DNA from: Limimaricola sp964022235
GTDB taxonomy: Bacteria; Pseudomonadota; Alphaproteobacteria; Rhodobacterales; Rhodobacteraceae
Reading direction: 5' to 3'
Length of the DNA: 64,000 nucleotides
NCBI RefSeq assembly: GCF_964022235.1
Contig: NZ_CAXHZL010000003.1
Location: 1 to 64,000, forward strand
Shown here: positions 44,071 through 52,754 of the stretch, one piece after another
Layout of the letters: each line of letters starts with the position of its first letter
Position numbering within the stretch: position 1 is the stretch's first letter
The notes under the pieces: model-generated
The model's input: the letters and a program-made list of their open reading frames with translations, nothing else
Database searches by the model: none
What the model was told of the DNA's origin: nothing
Translations under genes and position numbers: made by a program

Positions 44071-44763
44071 TCAAAGGGTCGTGACCGGCCCCGCGCCCAG
44101 CACCGCCCCCGTGGGGGCCCCGGTGGGCGAGCCGCCCGCCGGCTCGTCCGAGATGGCAAGCACGGCCTGCGACAGCAGCGGTCGCAGCGCCTCGGGTACC
44201 GTCACACGGCCCTCACGGTCATCCGGCAGTACACCGAGCGACACCGGGGCTGCCTCGCCCGCGATCAGCCAAAGCTCCAGCGACCGGCCCGAAGCTGGCG
44301 CACCGCTCGGGCGCGACACCTGCAAGGCCTCGGGGTCGGCGGGATCGTAGGCCACCTGAACCACCAGACCGCCATCTTCGGCCGCGATCTCGGCGCGCAG
44401 GCTCGGGCCGGCGGGCTCGGGGCGCAGCAGGTCGAGGTTGGTCACCACCAGATAGGTGCCTGCCGCCAAGGCCGCTGCCGTAAGCGCGGGCCACAGCCCC
44501 AACCGCCTGAGCAGCCCCTCGCGCCGCATGCCGAAAAGCCGCTTGTCGATGGCGCTCCGGACCCGCGACGGCGGTGCCACGGGTGCGATCTCATCCGTCA
44601 GCGAGGCAAAATCCTCAGCCCAGAGCGCATGGAGCGCACGGTAAGCCGCGTCACTCTGCAGCCGCGCTTCGGCGCGAATGAGGTCGTCGCCCTCCAGCAG
44701 TCCCAGCACATGCTCGGCGGCCAGGACGGTGTCGTCCTCGTGGTGTTCCCCGGCCCCGGTCAT
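44071..44763 (-). CDS. Anti-sigma factor, RskA-like
   Basis: A 230-residue membrane protein. The cytosolic N-terminal part (residues 1-85) starts EHHEDDTVLAAEHVLGLLEGD, typical of zinc-less anti-sigma domains. A single transmembrane helix (LWPALTAAALAAGTYLVVTNL, near residues 90-110) leads to a periplasmic part with a RskA-type fold (SGRSLELWLIAGEAAPVSLGVL). Its ATG overlaps the sigma factor stop, so they are co-translated. The signal it senses is unknown. Confidence 0.85.
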   Translation of the reverse strand: MTGAGEHHEDDTVLAAEHVLGLLEGDDLIRAEARLQSDAAYRALHALWAEDFASLTDEIAPVAPPSRVRSAIDKRLFGMRREGLLRRLGLWPALTAAALAAGTYLVVTNLDLLRPEPAGPSLRAEIAAEDGGLVVQVAYDPADPEALQVSRPSGAPASGRSLELWLIAGEAAPVSLGVLPDDREGRVTVPEALRPLLSQAVLAISDEPAGGSPTGAPTGAVLGAGPVTTL

Positions 44764-45314
44764 CGCGTCAGGCACTCCTTCAACCGCATCAGGCTGCGGC
44801 GCAGCCAGGTTCGCATGGTATTGAGCGGCACGTCGTAGCGCGCCGCAAGCTCGGTATAGCTGTCGCCCGAGAGATAGGCGCCGCGCACCGCTCCGGCGCG
44901 TTCGGGTTCGAGTTCGGTCAGGCAACGCTCGATCTGCGCGTTGTCCGACGCGGCGACGGCAAGCGCCTCGGGCCCAGGCGAAGTGTCGGCCATCGCGGCC
45001 ACCGCCTCCATGTCGCCGCCCCCCCGGCTCTCGGCCTTGCGGCGCATCCGCAGCCGGTCGATGGCGTGGTTGCGCGCGATGGTGATGAGCCAGGTCATCG
45101 GGCTCAGCCCGTTCACCTGATAGCGCCCCGCGTTGTGCCACACCTTCACGTAGATCTCCTGAAGCGCATCTTCGGCCTCGGCCCGATTGGTCAAGACACG
45201 CAGGCAGATGCCGAAGAGTTTCGCGCTGGTGGCGTCGTAAAGCGCGCCGAAGGCCACGCGGTCACCCAGCGCGATGCGGGCGATCATCGCTTCGATCTCG
45301 ATCAGGCGCGACAT
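44760..45314 (-). CDS. ECF/SigK-like sigma factor
   Basis: A 184-residue group IV sigma-70 factor. Region 2 is present (FGALYDATSAKLFGICLRVL, EDALQEIYVKVW, WLITIARNHAIDRLRMRR), then a linker, then region 4 with LSGDSYTELAARYDVPLNTMRTWLRRSLMRLKECL near the C-terminus (residues 145-182). Coupled to its anti-sigma factor by a 4-base overlap. Its regulon is unknown; autoregulation is likely but no repeated promoter element could be confirmed. Confidence 0.9.
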   Translation of the reverse strand: MSRLIEIEAMIARIALGDRVAFGALYDATSAKLFGICLRVLTNRAEAEDALQEIYVKVWHNAGRYQVNGLSPMTWLITIARNHAIDRLRMRRKAESRGGGDMEAVAAMADTSPGPEALAVAASDNAQIERCLTELEPERAGAVRGAYLSGDSYTELAARYDVPLNTMRTWLRRSLMRLKECLTR

Positions 45315-45479
45315 GGAATGGGGATCCTCGGGGCTGCGTACGACGCCAGACAATGACGCAGCCTGCTCAAAAGGCAAGCGGCGGACGCCCGCTGCCGGGG
45401 CCTTGAACCCCGCCGCGCGATGCTCCATCACTTGCGCGACCGCAAATGAGGGCCCCTGCCCGCACGCGAAAGGATCATC

Positions 45480-46466
45480 ATGGCCGACGCCCAGACCGAC
45501 CCCAATGCCCGCCCGACCGAAGAGATCGACATCCGCGAGACCTTCGGCTTCGACAGCGCGATGAAGGTCAAGGGCTTCGCCGAGCGCTCGGACCGGGTGC
45601 CGGACATCGACCCGACCTACAAGTTCGACCCCGATACCACCCGCGCCATTCTGGCCGGTTTCGGTAACAACCGCCGGGTCATGGTGCAGGGCTACCACGG
45701 CACCGGCAAATCGACCCATATCGAGCAGGTCGCAGCCCGGCTCAACTGGCCCTGCGTGCGCGTAAACCTCGATAGCCACATCAGCCGCATCGACCTGATC
45801 GGCAAGGATGCGATCAAGCTGCGCGACGGCAAGCAGGTCACCGAGTTCGCCGAAGGGATCCTGCCTTGGGCGCTGCGTCACCCCTGCGCCATCGTGTTCG
45901 ACGAATACGATGCGGGCCGCGCCGACGTGATGTTCGTGATCCAGCGGGTGCTCGAGACCGACGGCAAGCTGACGCTGATGGACCAGAACCAGGTGCTGAC
46001 GCCGAACCCTTATTTCCGCCTCTTCGCCACGGCCAACACCGTGGGTCTGGGCGACACGACGGGCCTCTACCACGGCACCCAGCAGATCAACCAGGCGCAG
46101 ATGGACCGCTGGTCTCTCGTGGCGACGTTGAACTATCTCAGCCATGACGCCGAGGCCGCGATCGTGCTGTCGAAGGCACCCCATTACAACACCGCCGAGG
46201 GCCGCCAGATCATCTCCCAGATGGTCACCGTGGCCGACCTCACCCGCACCGCCTTCATGAATGGCGACCTGTCGACTGTGATGAGCCCGCGGACGGTGAT
46301 CAACTGGGCCCAGAACGCCGAGATCTTCCGCGACGTAGGCTATGCGTTCCGGCTCTCGTTCCTCAACAAATGCGACGAGCTCGAGCGTCAGACCGTGGCC
46401 GAGTTCTACCAGCGCTGCTTTGACGAAGAATTGCCCGAGAGCGCGGTGAGCACCGCCGGGCGCTGA
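45480..46466 (+). CDS. cobS: Cobaltochelatase subunit CobS
   Basis: AAA+ motor subunit of the aerobic cobaltochelatase that inserts cobalt into hydrogenobyrinate diamide for vitamin B12. The 328-residue protein has Walker A GYHGTGKST (residues 71-79), Walker B AIVFDEYDAG and a sensor region ANTVGLGDTTGLYHG. It works with CobT (next gene) and CobN (not in the window). Divergent from the sigma factor gene. Confidence 0.95.
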   Translation: MADAQTDPNARPTEEIDIRETFGFDSAMKVKGFAERSDRVPDIDPTYKFDPDTTRAILAGFGNNRRVMVQGYHGTGKSTHIEQVAARLNWPCVRVNLDSHISRIDLIGKDAIKLRDGKQVTEFAEGILPWALRHPCAIVFDEYDAGRADVMFVIQRVLETDGKLTLMDQNQVLTPNPYFRLFATANTVGLGDTTGLYHGTQQINQAQMDRWSLVATLNYLSHDAEAAIVLSKAPHYNTAEGRQIISQMVTVADLTRTAFMNGDLSTVMSPRTVINWAQNAEIFRDVGYAFRLSFLNKCDELERQTVAEFYQRCFDEELPESAVSTAGR

Positions 46467-46484
46467 GCCCTTTCGACGCTGTGC

Positions 46485-46514
46485 AAAGGCCCGGATCGAA
46501 AGAACCGGGCCTTT
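46485..46514 (+). terminator. Terminator after cobS
   Basis: AAAGGCCCGG at 46485-46494 pairs with CCGGGCCTTT at 46505-46514. cobT starts 58 bases later, so it may be a partial terminator that sets CobS:CobT ratio. Confidence 0.65.
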
Positions 46515-46572
46515 CGTTATCATGGGAGCGCGCCGCCTTGCCGCCCCCTGCCGCCAGTGGGATACATTTGCC

Positions 46573-48444
46573 ATGAGCCCCCAGTCCGACAACCCCGCCG
46601 ATCCGTTCAAGAAGGCCCTGACCGAGGCCACCAAGGTCATGGCCGACGACCGCGAGCTGACTGTCAGCTTTTCGGTCGACCCGCCGGGTCTCACGCATGA
46701 CAGCGTGCGCCTGCCGCAGGTCAGCCGCCGCATGACGAAAGACGAGGTGCTGCTCGCGCGTGGCACTGCCGACGCGCTGGCGCTGCGCCACCGCTACCAC
46801 GATGCAGGCGTCAACGCGCGCTACCAGCCGCAATCGGGGATCGCGCGCGATCTCTATGACGCGATGGAGGGCGCACGGGTCGAGGCGGTGGGGGCAAAAC
46901 ACATGCCCGGTACCGCCGGCAACATCGACGCCAAGATCGGCGCCGAGGCCCGGCGCAAGGGCTACGACCAGATCCGCGACAAGGCCGATGCACCGCTCGC
47001 TGTCGCCGCGGGCTACCTGATCCGCCACCTCGCCACGGGCCGCGACCTGCCGCAGGGCGCGGACAACGTGATGGAGCTGTGGCGCGGCTTCATCGAGGAT
47101 CAGGGCGGCGAGCGGCTCGAGGATCTGGCCGAGGCACTGCACGATCAAAAGAGCTTTGCCCGCTTCGCGCGCGACCTGATCCGCGATCTCGGCTATGGCG
47201 ACCAGCTTGGCGACGATCCGGACATGGAAGACCCCGATCAGGAGGACGAGGCCTCCGAGGAAGAGGACGACCAGGAACCGGATTCGACCGGTGAGGACGA
47301 CGAGCAGGACGAAGAGGAGGAGACCTCTCCCGAGCAGTCCCAGGACCAGCAGCAGGACCAATCCCAGGCGCAGGTCTCGATGGACGAGCAGGCCGAGGCC
47401 GAGGACGCCGAAGAGCAGGAGATGCCCGAAGGCGAGGCCCCTCAGGACCCGCCGCCCCCCTCCCATTCCGATGCCGATCCGAACTATGCCGTGTTCGAGA
47501 CAAAGCACGACGAGGAGATCGGCGCCGAGGATCTGGCCGAGGCCGCGGAATTGGAGCGGCTGCGCGCCTACCTCGACCAGCAGCTCGACCCGCTGAAGGG
47601 CGCGGTGTCGCGTCTTGCCAACAAGCTGCAGCGCCGCCTGCAGGCGCAGCAGAACCGCTCTTGGGAGTTCGACCGCGAGGAAGGCATCCTCGATGCGGGC
47701 CGCCTTGCCCGTGTCATCGCCAACCCGACGACGCCGCTGTCGTTCAAGGTGGAAAAGGATACCGAGTTCCGCGACACGGTGGTGACGCTGCTGATCGACA
47801 ACTCGGGCTCGATGCGGGGGCGGCCGATCTCGATCGCCGCTATCTGCGCCGACGTTCTGGCCCGGACGCTGGAGCGCTGTCAGGTCAAGGTCGAGATCCT
47901 CGGCTTCACCACCCGCGCGTGGAAGGGCGGACAGGCGCGCGAGGCGTGGCTCGCTGCCGGTCGTCCCGCGGGTCCCGGTCGCCTCAACGATCTGCGCCAC
48001 ATCATCTACAAGCGCGCCGACGCCCCGTGGCGGCGCACCCGCGACAATCTCGGGCTGATGATGAAAGAGGGACTTCTGAAGGAGAACATCGACGGCGAGG
48101 CGCTCGAATGGGCGCATCGCCGGCTTCTGGCCCGGCGCGAGGCGCGCAAGGTGCTGATGGTGATCTCCGACGGTGCGCCGGTCGATGACAGCACGCTGTC
48201 GGTCAACCCCGCCAATTACCTCGAAAAGCACCTGCGCGACGTCATCGCCATGGTCGAAAAGCGCAAGGCCGTGGAGCTGACCGCCATCGGCATCGGCCAC
48301 GACGTGACGCGCTACTATGACCGCGCGGTGACGATCACCGACGTGGACCAGCTCGCGGGCGCGATGACCGAACAGCTCGCCTCGCTCTTCGACAGCGACC
48401 CGCGCAAGCGGGCGCGCGTCCTCGGAATGAACAGGGTCGCCTGA
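46573..48444 (+). CDS. cobT: Cobaltochelatase subunit CobT
   Basis: A 623-residue partner of CobS. The N-terminal domain (residues 1-200) starts NPADPFKKALTEATKVMADD; the middle (about 210-300) is a highly acidic Glu/Asp/Gln stretch, likely disordered; and the C-terminal VWA domain has the MIDAS motif DNSGSMRG with a later ISDGAPVDD. The ATG at 46573 is preferred over 46522, which adds a basic stretch upstream. The acidic region is a normal family feature. Confidence 0.94.
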   Translation: MSPQSDNPADPFKKALTEATKVMADDRELTVSFSVDPPGLTHDSVRLPQVSRRMTKDEVLLARGTADALALRHRYHDAGVNARYQPQSGIARDLYDAMEGARVEAVGAKHMPGTAGNIDAKIGAEARRKGYDQIRDKADAPLAVAAGYLIRHLATGRDLPQGADNVMELWRGFIEDQGGERLEDLAEALHDQKSFARFARDLIRDLGYGDQLGDDPDMEDPDQEDEASEEEDDQEPDSTGEDDEQDEEEETSPEQSQDQQQDQSQAQVSMDEQAEAEDAEEQEMPEGEAPQDPPPPSHSDADPNYAVFETKHDEEIGAEDLAEAAELERLRAYLDQQLDPLKGAVSRLANKLQRRLQAQQNRSWEFDREEGILDAGRLARVIANPTTPLSFKVEKDTEFRDTVVTLLIDNSGSMRGRPISIAAICADVLARTLERCQVKVEILGFTTRAWKGGQAREAWLAAGRPAGPGRLNDLRHIIYKRADAPWRRTRDNLGLMMKEGLLKENIDGEALEWAHRRLLARREARKVLMVISDGAPVDDSTLSVNPANYLEKHLRDVIAMVEKRKAVELTAIGIGHDVTRYYDRAVTITDVDQLAGAMTEQLASLFDSDPRKRARVLGMNRVA

Positions 48445-50261
48445 TGTATCAGAACTTTGCCACCACCGCCCGCCCCGAGCAGGGCCCGCCCCGGCTCGCC
48501 AAGCTGCGCGAGCGCATGACGACCGAACGTCTGGACGGCTGGCTCGTGCCGCGCGGCGACACTTGGCGCGGCGAGAACGTGCGCGCCCGCGACGAGAGGC
48601 TCGCCTGGCTCACCGGCTTCACCGGCTCGGCGGGCTTTGCCGCGATCCTTGCCGACAAGGCGGGCGTGTTCATCGACGGGCGATACAAGATCCAGATCAA
48701 GACGCAGGTGGCGCCCGAGTTCACACCCGTGGACTGGCCCGCCACCAAGCTCGCCGACTGGCTCATCGCCGAGCTGCCCGAAGGCGGCACCGTGGGCTAT
48801 GACGCCTGGCTGCATACGCCCGAGGAAATCCGCGAGTTGCACGACAAGCTGCATGCACGCGGTATCGGCCTCAAGCCCTGCGACAACCTTGTGGACGCGA
48901 TCTGGGATGATCGCCCTGCCCCGCCGCCCGCGCCCTTCATCGCCTGGCCCGAGGCCTTTGCAGGCCGCAGCCATGTCGAGAAGCGCGCCGAGATCGCCGA
49001 AGTGCTCAAGCGCGATGGCCAACGCTGCGCCGTGCTGACGCTGCCTGATTCCATAGCTTGGCTGTTGAACATCCGCGGCGACGACGTGCCCTGCACGCCG
49101 GTGCCGCTCAGCTTTGCGATCATCGACGACACCGGGCGATGCGAGCTGTTCTGTCCGAAGGGCAAGGCCGACGGCCTGCGCGAGCATCTTGGCGAGGATG
49201 TCGACGTGCTCGACATCGACGCCTTTCTGGGTGCGTTGGGCCAGCTTGCCGGTCCGGTGCGCGTCGATCCAAAATCCGCCCCCGCGATCATCGAGACCAC
49301 GCTCAAGGGGTGGGAGACCCGGATCGCCGAGGCCGAGGATCCCTGCATCCTGCCGAAAGCCCGCAAGAATGCCGCCGAGATCGAAGGCGCGCGTCAGGCG
49401 CATCTGCGCGACGGGGCCGCCGTCTGCCGCTTCTTGCACTGGCTCGACGGCGAGGCCGAGCGTCTTGCGGCCGATCCCGCGCACACGCTCACCGAAATCG
49501 GCGTCGTCACCGCGCTTGAAGGCTTCCGCCGCGAGACGAACGAGCTGCGTGGCATCAGCTTCGAGACCATCGCGGGGGCTGGCGAGCACGGTGCCATTAC
49601 CCATTACCGCGTGACCGAAGACACCGATCGCGCGGTGCGCACGGGTGAGCTGCTTTTGGTGGATTCGGGCGGTCAGTATCTCGACGGCACCACCGACATC
49701 ACCCGCACCATCGCCGTGGGCCAACCGCCCGAGGATGCCGCCGCGTGCTACACCCGCGTGCTGCAGGGCATGATCGCTCTCAGCCGCGCGCGGTTTCCCA
49801 AGGGCCTCGTCGGGCGCGATCTCGATGCGCTGGCCCGCTTTCCGCTCTGGACCGCCGGTCTCGACTATGATCACGGCACGGGGCACGGAGTAGGCGCCTT
49901 CCTGTCGGTGCACGAGGGGCCGCAGCGGATCTCCAAGGGGTCCGAGACCCCGCTGGAACCGGGGATGATCCTGTCGAACGAGCCGGGGTACTACCGCGAA
50001 GGGTCGTTCGGTATCCGCATCGAGAACCTGATCGTGACCCGCGAGGCCCCGGCGCTCGAGGGGGCCGACGACCGCGAGATGTATGATTTCGAGACCCTGA
50101 CCTTCGTGCCGCTGGAGCGGCGACTGATCGTAGCAGGGATGCTCTCGCCCACCGAGCGGGGCTGGATCGACGCCTACCACGCGACTACACTCGACAAGAT
50201 AGCCCCGCGCCTCGATGGTGCGGCGCGGGACTGGCTCGAGGCCGCCTGCGCGCCGCTCTGA
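48444..50261 (+). CDS. Aminopeptidase P family (M24) protein, long form
   Basis: A 605-residue Xaa-Pro aminopeptidase of the long eukaryote-like form. N-terminal creatinase-like domains (WLTGFTGSAGFAAI) precede the pita-bread domain with metal ligands: LLVDSGGQYLDGTTDITRTI, HGTGHGVGAFLSVHEGP, ILSNEPGYYREG and IRIENLIV. Cleaves N-terminal residues before proline. Its ATG overlaps the cobT stop by one base (TGATG), possibly coupling translation, although no shared pathway is known. Confidence 0.92.
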   Translation: MYQNFATTARPEQGPPRLAKLRERMTTERLDGWLVPRGDTWRGENVRARDERLAWLTGFTGSAGFAAILADKAGVFIDGRYKIQIKTQVAPEFTPVDWPATKLADWLIAELPEGGTVGYDAWLHTPEEIRELHDKLHARGIGLKPCDNLVDAIWDDRPAPPPAPFIAWPEAFAGRSHVEKRAEIAEVLKRDGQRCAVLTLPDSIAWLLNIRGDDVPCTPVPLSFAIIDDTGRCELFCPKGKADGLREHLGEDVDVLDIDAFLGALGQLAGPVRVDPKSAPAIIETTLKGWETRIAEAEDPCILPKARKNAAEIEGARQAHLRDGAAVCRFLHWLDGEAERLAADPAHTLTEIGVVTALEGFRRETNELRGISFETIAGAGEHGAITHYRVTEDTDRAVRTGELLLVDSGGQYLDGTTDITRTIAVGQPPEDAAACYTRVLQGMIALSRARFPKGLVGRDLDALARFPLWTAGLDYDHGTGHGVGAFLSVHEGPQRISKGSETPLEPGMILSNEPGYYREGSFGIRIENLIVTREAPALEGADDREMYDFETLTFVPLERRLIVAGMLSPTERGWIDAYHATTLDKIAPRLDGAARDWLEAACAPL

Positions 50262-50294
50262 CGGCAGGGCTCAACCCACAGGGAGCAAGACTAC

Positions 50295-50636
50295 ATGAGC
50301 GATCACATCACGATCCGCCCCGCCGAGGGCACTTGGGTGGTTCGCGCGGGCGGCGCGGTGCTGGGCGAAAGCAGCCGCGCGCTGGAGCTGGTCGAGGGCG
50401 ATTATCCTTCGGTGATCTATTTCCCGCGCGAGGACATCGCCATGGCCTTCCTCGAGCCGTCCAAGACCCGCTCGCATTGTCCTTGGAAAGGCGACGCGCA
50501 TTACTTCAACATCATCGCCAAGAGCGGCGCGATCGAGGATGCGGTCTGGTCCTACGAGAACCCCAAGGATGGCATGGAGCAGATCAAGGACTGCCTCGCC
50601 TTCTACAAGAACAAGGTCGCGGTCGAGCAGGTCTGA
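50295..50636 (+). CDS. DUF427 family protein
   Basis: A 113-residue protein matching DUF427: VRAGGAVLGESSRALELVEG, VIYFPREDIAMAFLEPS and the conserved SHCPWKGDAHYFNI. The cysteine and aspartate in the last motif are typical. Function is unknown. CACAGGGAGCAAG precedes the ATG. Confidence 0.9.
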   Translation: MSDHITIRPAEGTWVVRAGGAVLGESSRALELVEGDYPSVIYFPREDIAMAFLEPSKTRSHCPWKGDAHYFNIIAKSGAIEDAVWSYENPKDGMEQIKDCLAFYKNKVAVEQV

Positions 50637-50655
50637 CCCCGCCTCGCAGGGCGGC

Positions 50656-52353
50656 CTAGGAATGCTCCTCGGCCGCCATCCGCGTCAGCGCCCGGTTCAC
50701 GGCGCGCAGCGCATCGACCTGGAACAGCGCCCCCCACAGTTCAGGCGCCTCATCCTCGGGGCCAAAGCGGACCACCGGCAAGAAGGGCTGTTGCACTGTC
50801 TCGAACAGCGGCATCGCCTGCTCCAGCGTCGCACCTGACTGCACGAAGACCCCTTCGGCGATCATCTCTCGGCAGGTCTCCTCGGAGGCCGCGCGCGGCG
50901 CGCCCGTGGCCCGCATCACCGTCTCGACCCGGATCGTGCCCAAGAGCCACGCCTGCGGCCCCGCCGCCAGATGCACGCCGCGCCGCGCGAGTTGCGTCAG
51001 AAAGAACGAGCGGTGCACCATCCGCGAGGCCAGCGCCGACGACAGCGATACCGCGACCATCACCGCAAGGCCGGTCTGCCAGTCGCCCGTCAATTCGAAC
51101 ACGATCAGCGTGGTCGAGATCGGCGCGCCGAGCACGGCGGCGGCGACCGCGCCCATGCCTGCCAGCGCATAGAGCGTGCCCTCGCCCGAGAACTCGGGCA
51201 CGAGGGCGGTGGCGACCGTGCCGAAGGCCAGTCCGGTCAGCGCGCCGATCATCAACGACGGCGAGAAGACCCCGCCGCCCATGCGGCCCGCGACCGTGAT
51301 CGCCACCGCCGCCACCTTGACCACCACGAAGATCACCGCGAGGTCGAAGGCGAGGCTGCCCTGCAGGGCGGCAGAGGTGGTCTCGTAGCCGACACCGATG
51401 ATGTGCGGAAAGAAGATCGCGATGATGCCGAGGATCAGCCCTGTCGACGCCGGGCGCAGCCAGCGCGGCAGCGCCAGTCGGGCCTGCAGAGTGTTAGCAA
51501 GATCGTCGGCCCAGAAGATCGTCCGCATCAGCGCCACGGCGACGAGACCGCACAACAGCCCCAGCAGCAGGAAGGCCGGCAGTTCCACATAGAAGGCCAG
51601 CGCGTTCTTGTCGGGCAGCACGAATTCGGTCACGTCGCCCCAGACGAGACGGCCCAGCACCGTGCCCGCGACGCTGGCAATGGCGATGGGGGCAAAGGCG
51701 TGCACCGCGAAATGGCGCAACACGACCTCGAGCGCGAAGAGCGTGCCTGCGATCGGCGCGTTGAAGCTGGCCGAGACGGCGGCGGCGACGGCGCAGCCCA
51801 AAAGGTCACGCCCGGTGATGCCGTCGGCGCGAATCCAGCTTGATACATAGGTCGCCAGCACCGAGGCGAGATGCACCACCGGCCCCTCGCGTCCCGTGGA
51901 GCCGCCAGTGGAGAGCGTGATCATCGACGCCAGCGCCGAGATGAGTCCGCGTTTGCGCTCGACCCGCCCCTCACGCAGCGCGGCACCCTCGATCACCTCG
52001 GCCACCGAGCGCACGCGCGCGTCCTCGGTGAAGCGATCGAGCAGCAGACCGACGATCAGACCGCCCATGACCGGCAGGCCCAAGAGCCAGTACCACGGCA
52101 GCGAGGCCGCGAAGCTGTGCAGCATCGCCACGTCGTCGGTTCCGTAGAGCGTGGCCTGCAGGATCTCGATACCGGCGCGAAACCCGATCGCGGCGATGCC
52201 CGCGGCGCTGCCGAGCACAAGAGCGATGAACCAGAACTGCACCTGGCTCGGCCCGTGACTGCGGATCAGCGACCAGACCTCGCGCCAGCTTGCGCCGATG
52301 CGCCCGATCAAAACCCGCAGGCGTCCTTCGGACCGATTTGAGCTGTCTGTCAT
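50656..52353 (-). CDS. ClC-family chloride channel/antiporter with C-terminal CBS region
   Basis: A 565-residue membrane protein with about ten helices. Ion-path motifs are STGGSTGREGPVV (the GREGP glutamate gate), FNAPIAGTLFALE and GRMGGGVFSPSLMIGA (the GGGxFxP loop). The C-terminal region (about residues 440-565) has a CBS-like fold, and the last residues are acidic. Whether it is a channel or a proton-coupled antiporter cannot be told from sequence. GGGAGA precedes the ATG. Confidence 0.9.
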   Translation of the reverse strand: MTDSSNRSEGRLRVLIGRIGASWREVWSLIRSHGPSQVQFWFIALVLGSAAGIAAIGFRAGIEILQATLYGTDDVAMLHSFAASLPWYWLLGLPVMGGLIVGLLLDRFTEDARVRSVAEVIEGAALREGRVERKRGLISALASMITLSTGGSTGREGPVVHLASVLATYVSSWIRADGITGRDLLGCAVAAAVSASFNAPIAGTLFALEVVLRHFAVHAFAPIAIASVAGTVLGRLVWGDVTEFVLPDKNALAFYVELPAFLLLGLLCGLVAVALMRTIFWADDLANTLQARLALPRWLRPASTGLILGIIAIFFPHIIGVGYETTSAALQGSLAFDLAVIFVVVKVAAVAITVAGRMGGGVFSPSLMIGALTGLAFGTVATALVPEFSGEGTLYALAGMGAVAAAVLGAPISTTLIVFELTGDWQTGLAVMVAVSLSSALASRMVHRSFFLTQLARRGVHLAAGPQAWLLGTIRVETVMRATGAPRAASEETCREMIAEGVFVQSGATLEQAMPLFETVQQPFLPVVRFGPEDEAPELWGALFQVDALRAVNRALTRMAAEEHS

Positions 52354-52754
52354 CGTCTCCCGCCACCATCCGCCCGCCCTCGTTTCTAGAGCGGAACGGA
52401 GAGCGGTTGAAGATGTAGCAGCGGCAACCTGCCAAGCCTCGGAGAGAGCAGCGGAAGTTTAGTTTGGAAACTACTGCTAAGGAGGTATGGCGCGTAAGAG
52501 AGATATCGCTAATATTGTTTGTATTGAACCGAGATATTTTTCGTCTTTCGGAGGCGCAAGCCGCGAGACACGAACGTATATGTTGTACCGAGGACGGAGG
52601 TGAGTGGCCGTCTGAGGAGTGAATCTATTTTACCCTAGGCAGGGTTAAAGCCGGACTATGCGGTGTAAACGTCGGGGCCATGTTGGCATCGAAGTTTACA
52701 CCGTTTTTTTTTGCTTCTCTGTTTTGCTGCCGACAGGGGTGACCGCCGCACTGA
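52354..52754. other. A/T-rich intergenic region, possible sRNA locus
   Basis: The only gene-free stretch over 300 bases. It is visibly richer in A and T than its neighbours. It holds an inverted repeat (AGCAG...AGTTT...AAACT...CTGCT, 52447-52478), then AAGGAGGT at 52479-52486, an ideal anti-16S sequence abutting an ATG (52487) that opens only a 38-codon frame, and a strong plus-strand terminator at 52661-52712. No database-like RNA family is recognised. Confidence 0.55.
52661..52712 (+). terminator. Strong Rho-independent terminator, plus strand
   Basis: CGGTGTAAAC at 52661-52670 pairs perfectly with GTTTACACCG at 52694-52703, with further GCCA/TGGC pairing inside, and is followed by nine T bases (52704-52712). 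The T run is on the plus strand only, whereas both flanking genes are on the minus strand, so it must end another transcript. Confidence 0.85.

Noticed and set aside
48315..50180. 621-codon minus-strand ORF
   Set aside because: Antisense to the M24 peptidase; no domain is recognisable.
52487..52603. 38-codon ORF with AAGGAGGT
   Set aside because: The ribosome site abuts the ATG with almost no spacing, and the peptide has no recognisable motif; kept only as part of the region description.
52661..52712. Terminator of recN
   Set aside because: The T run lies on the plus strand only; on the minus strand the hairpin is preceded by A bases and followed by CATAGTCC.
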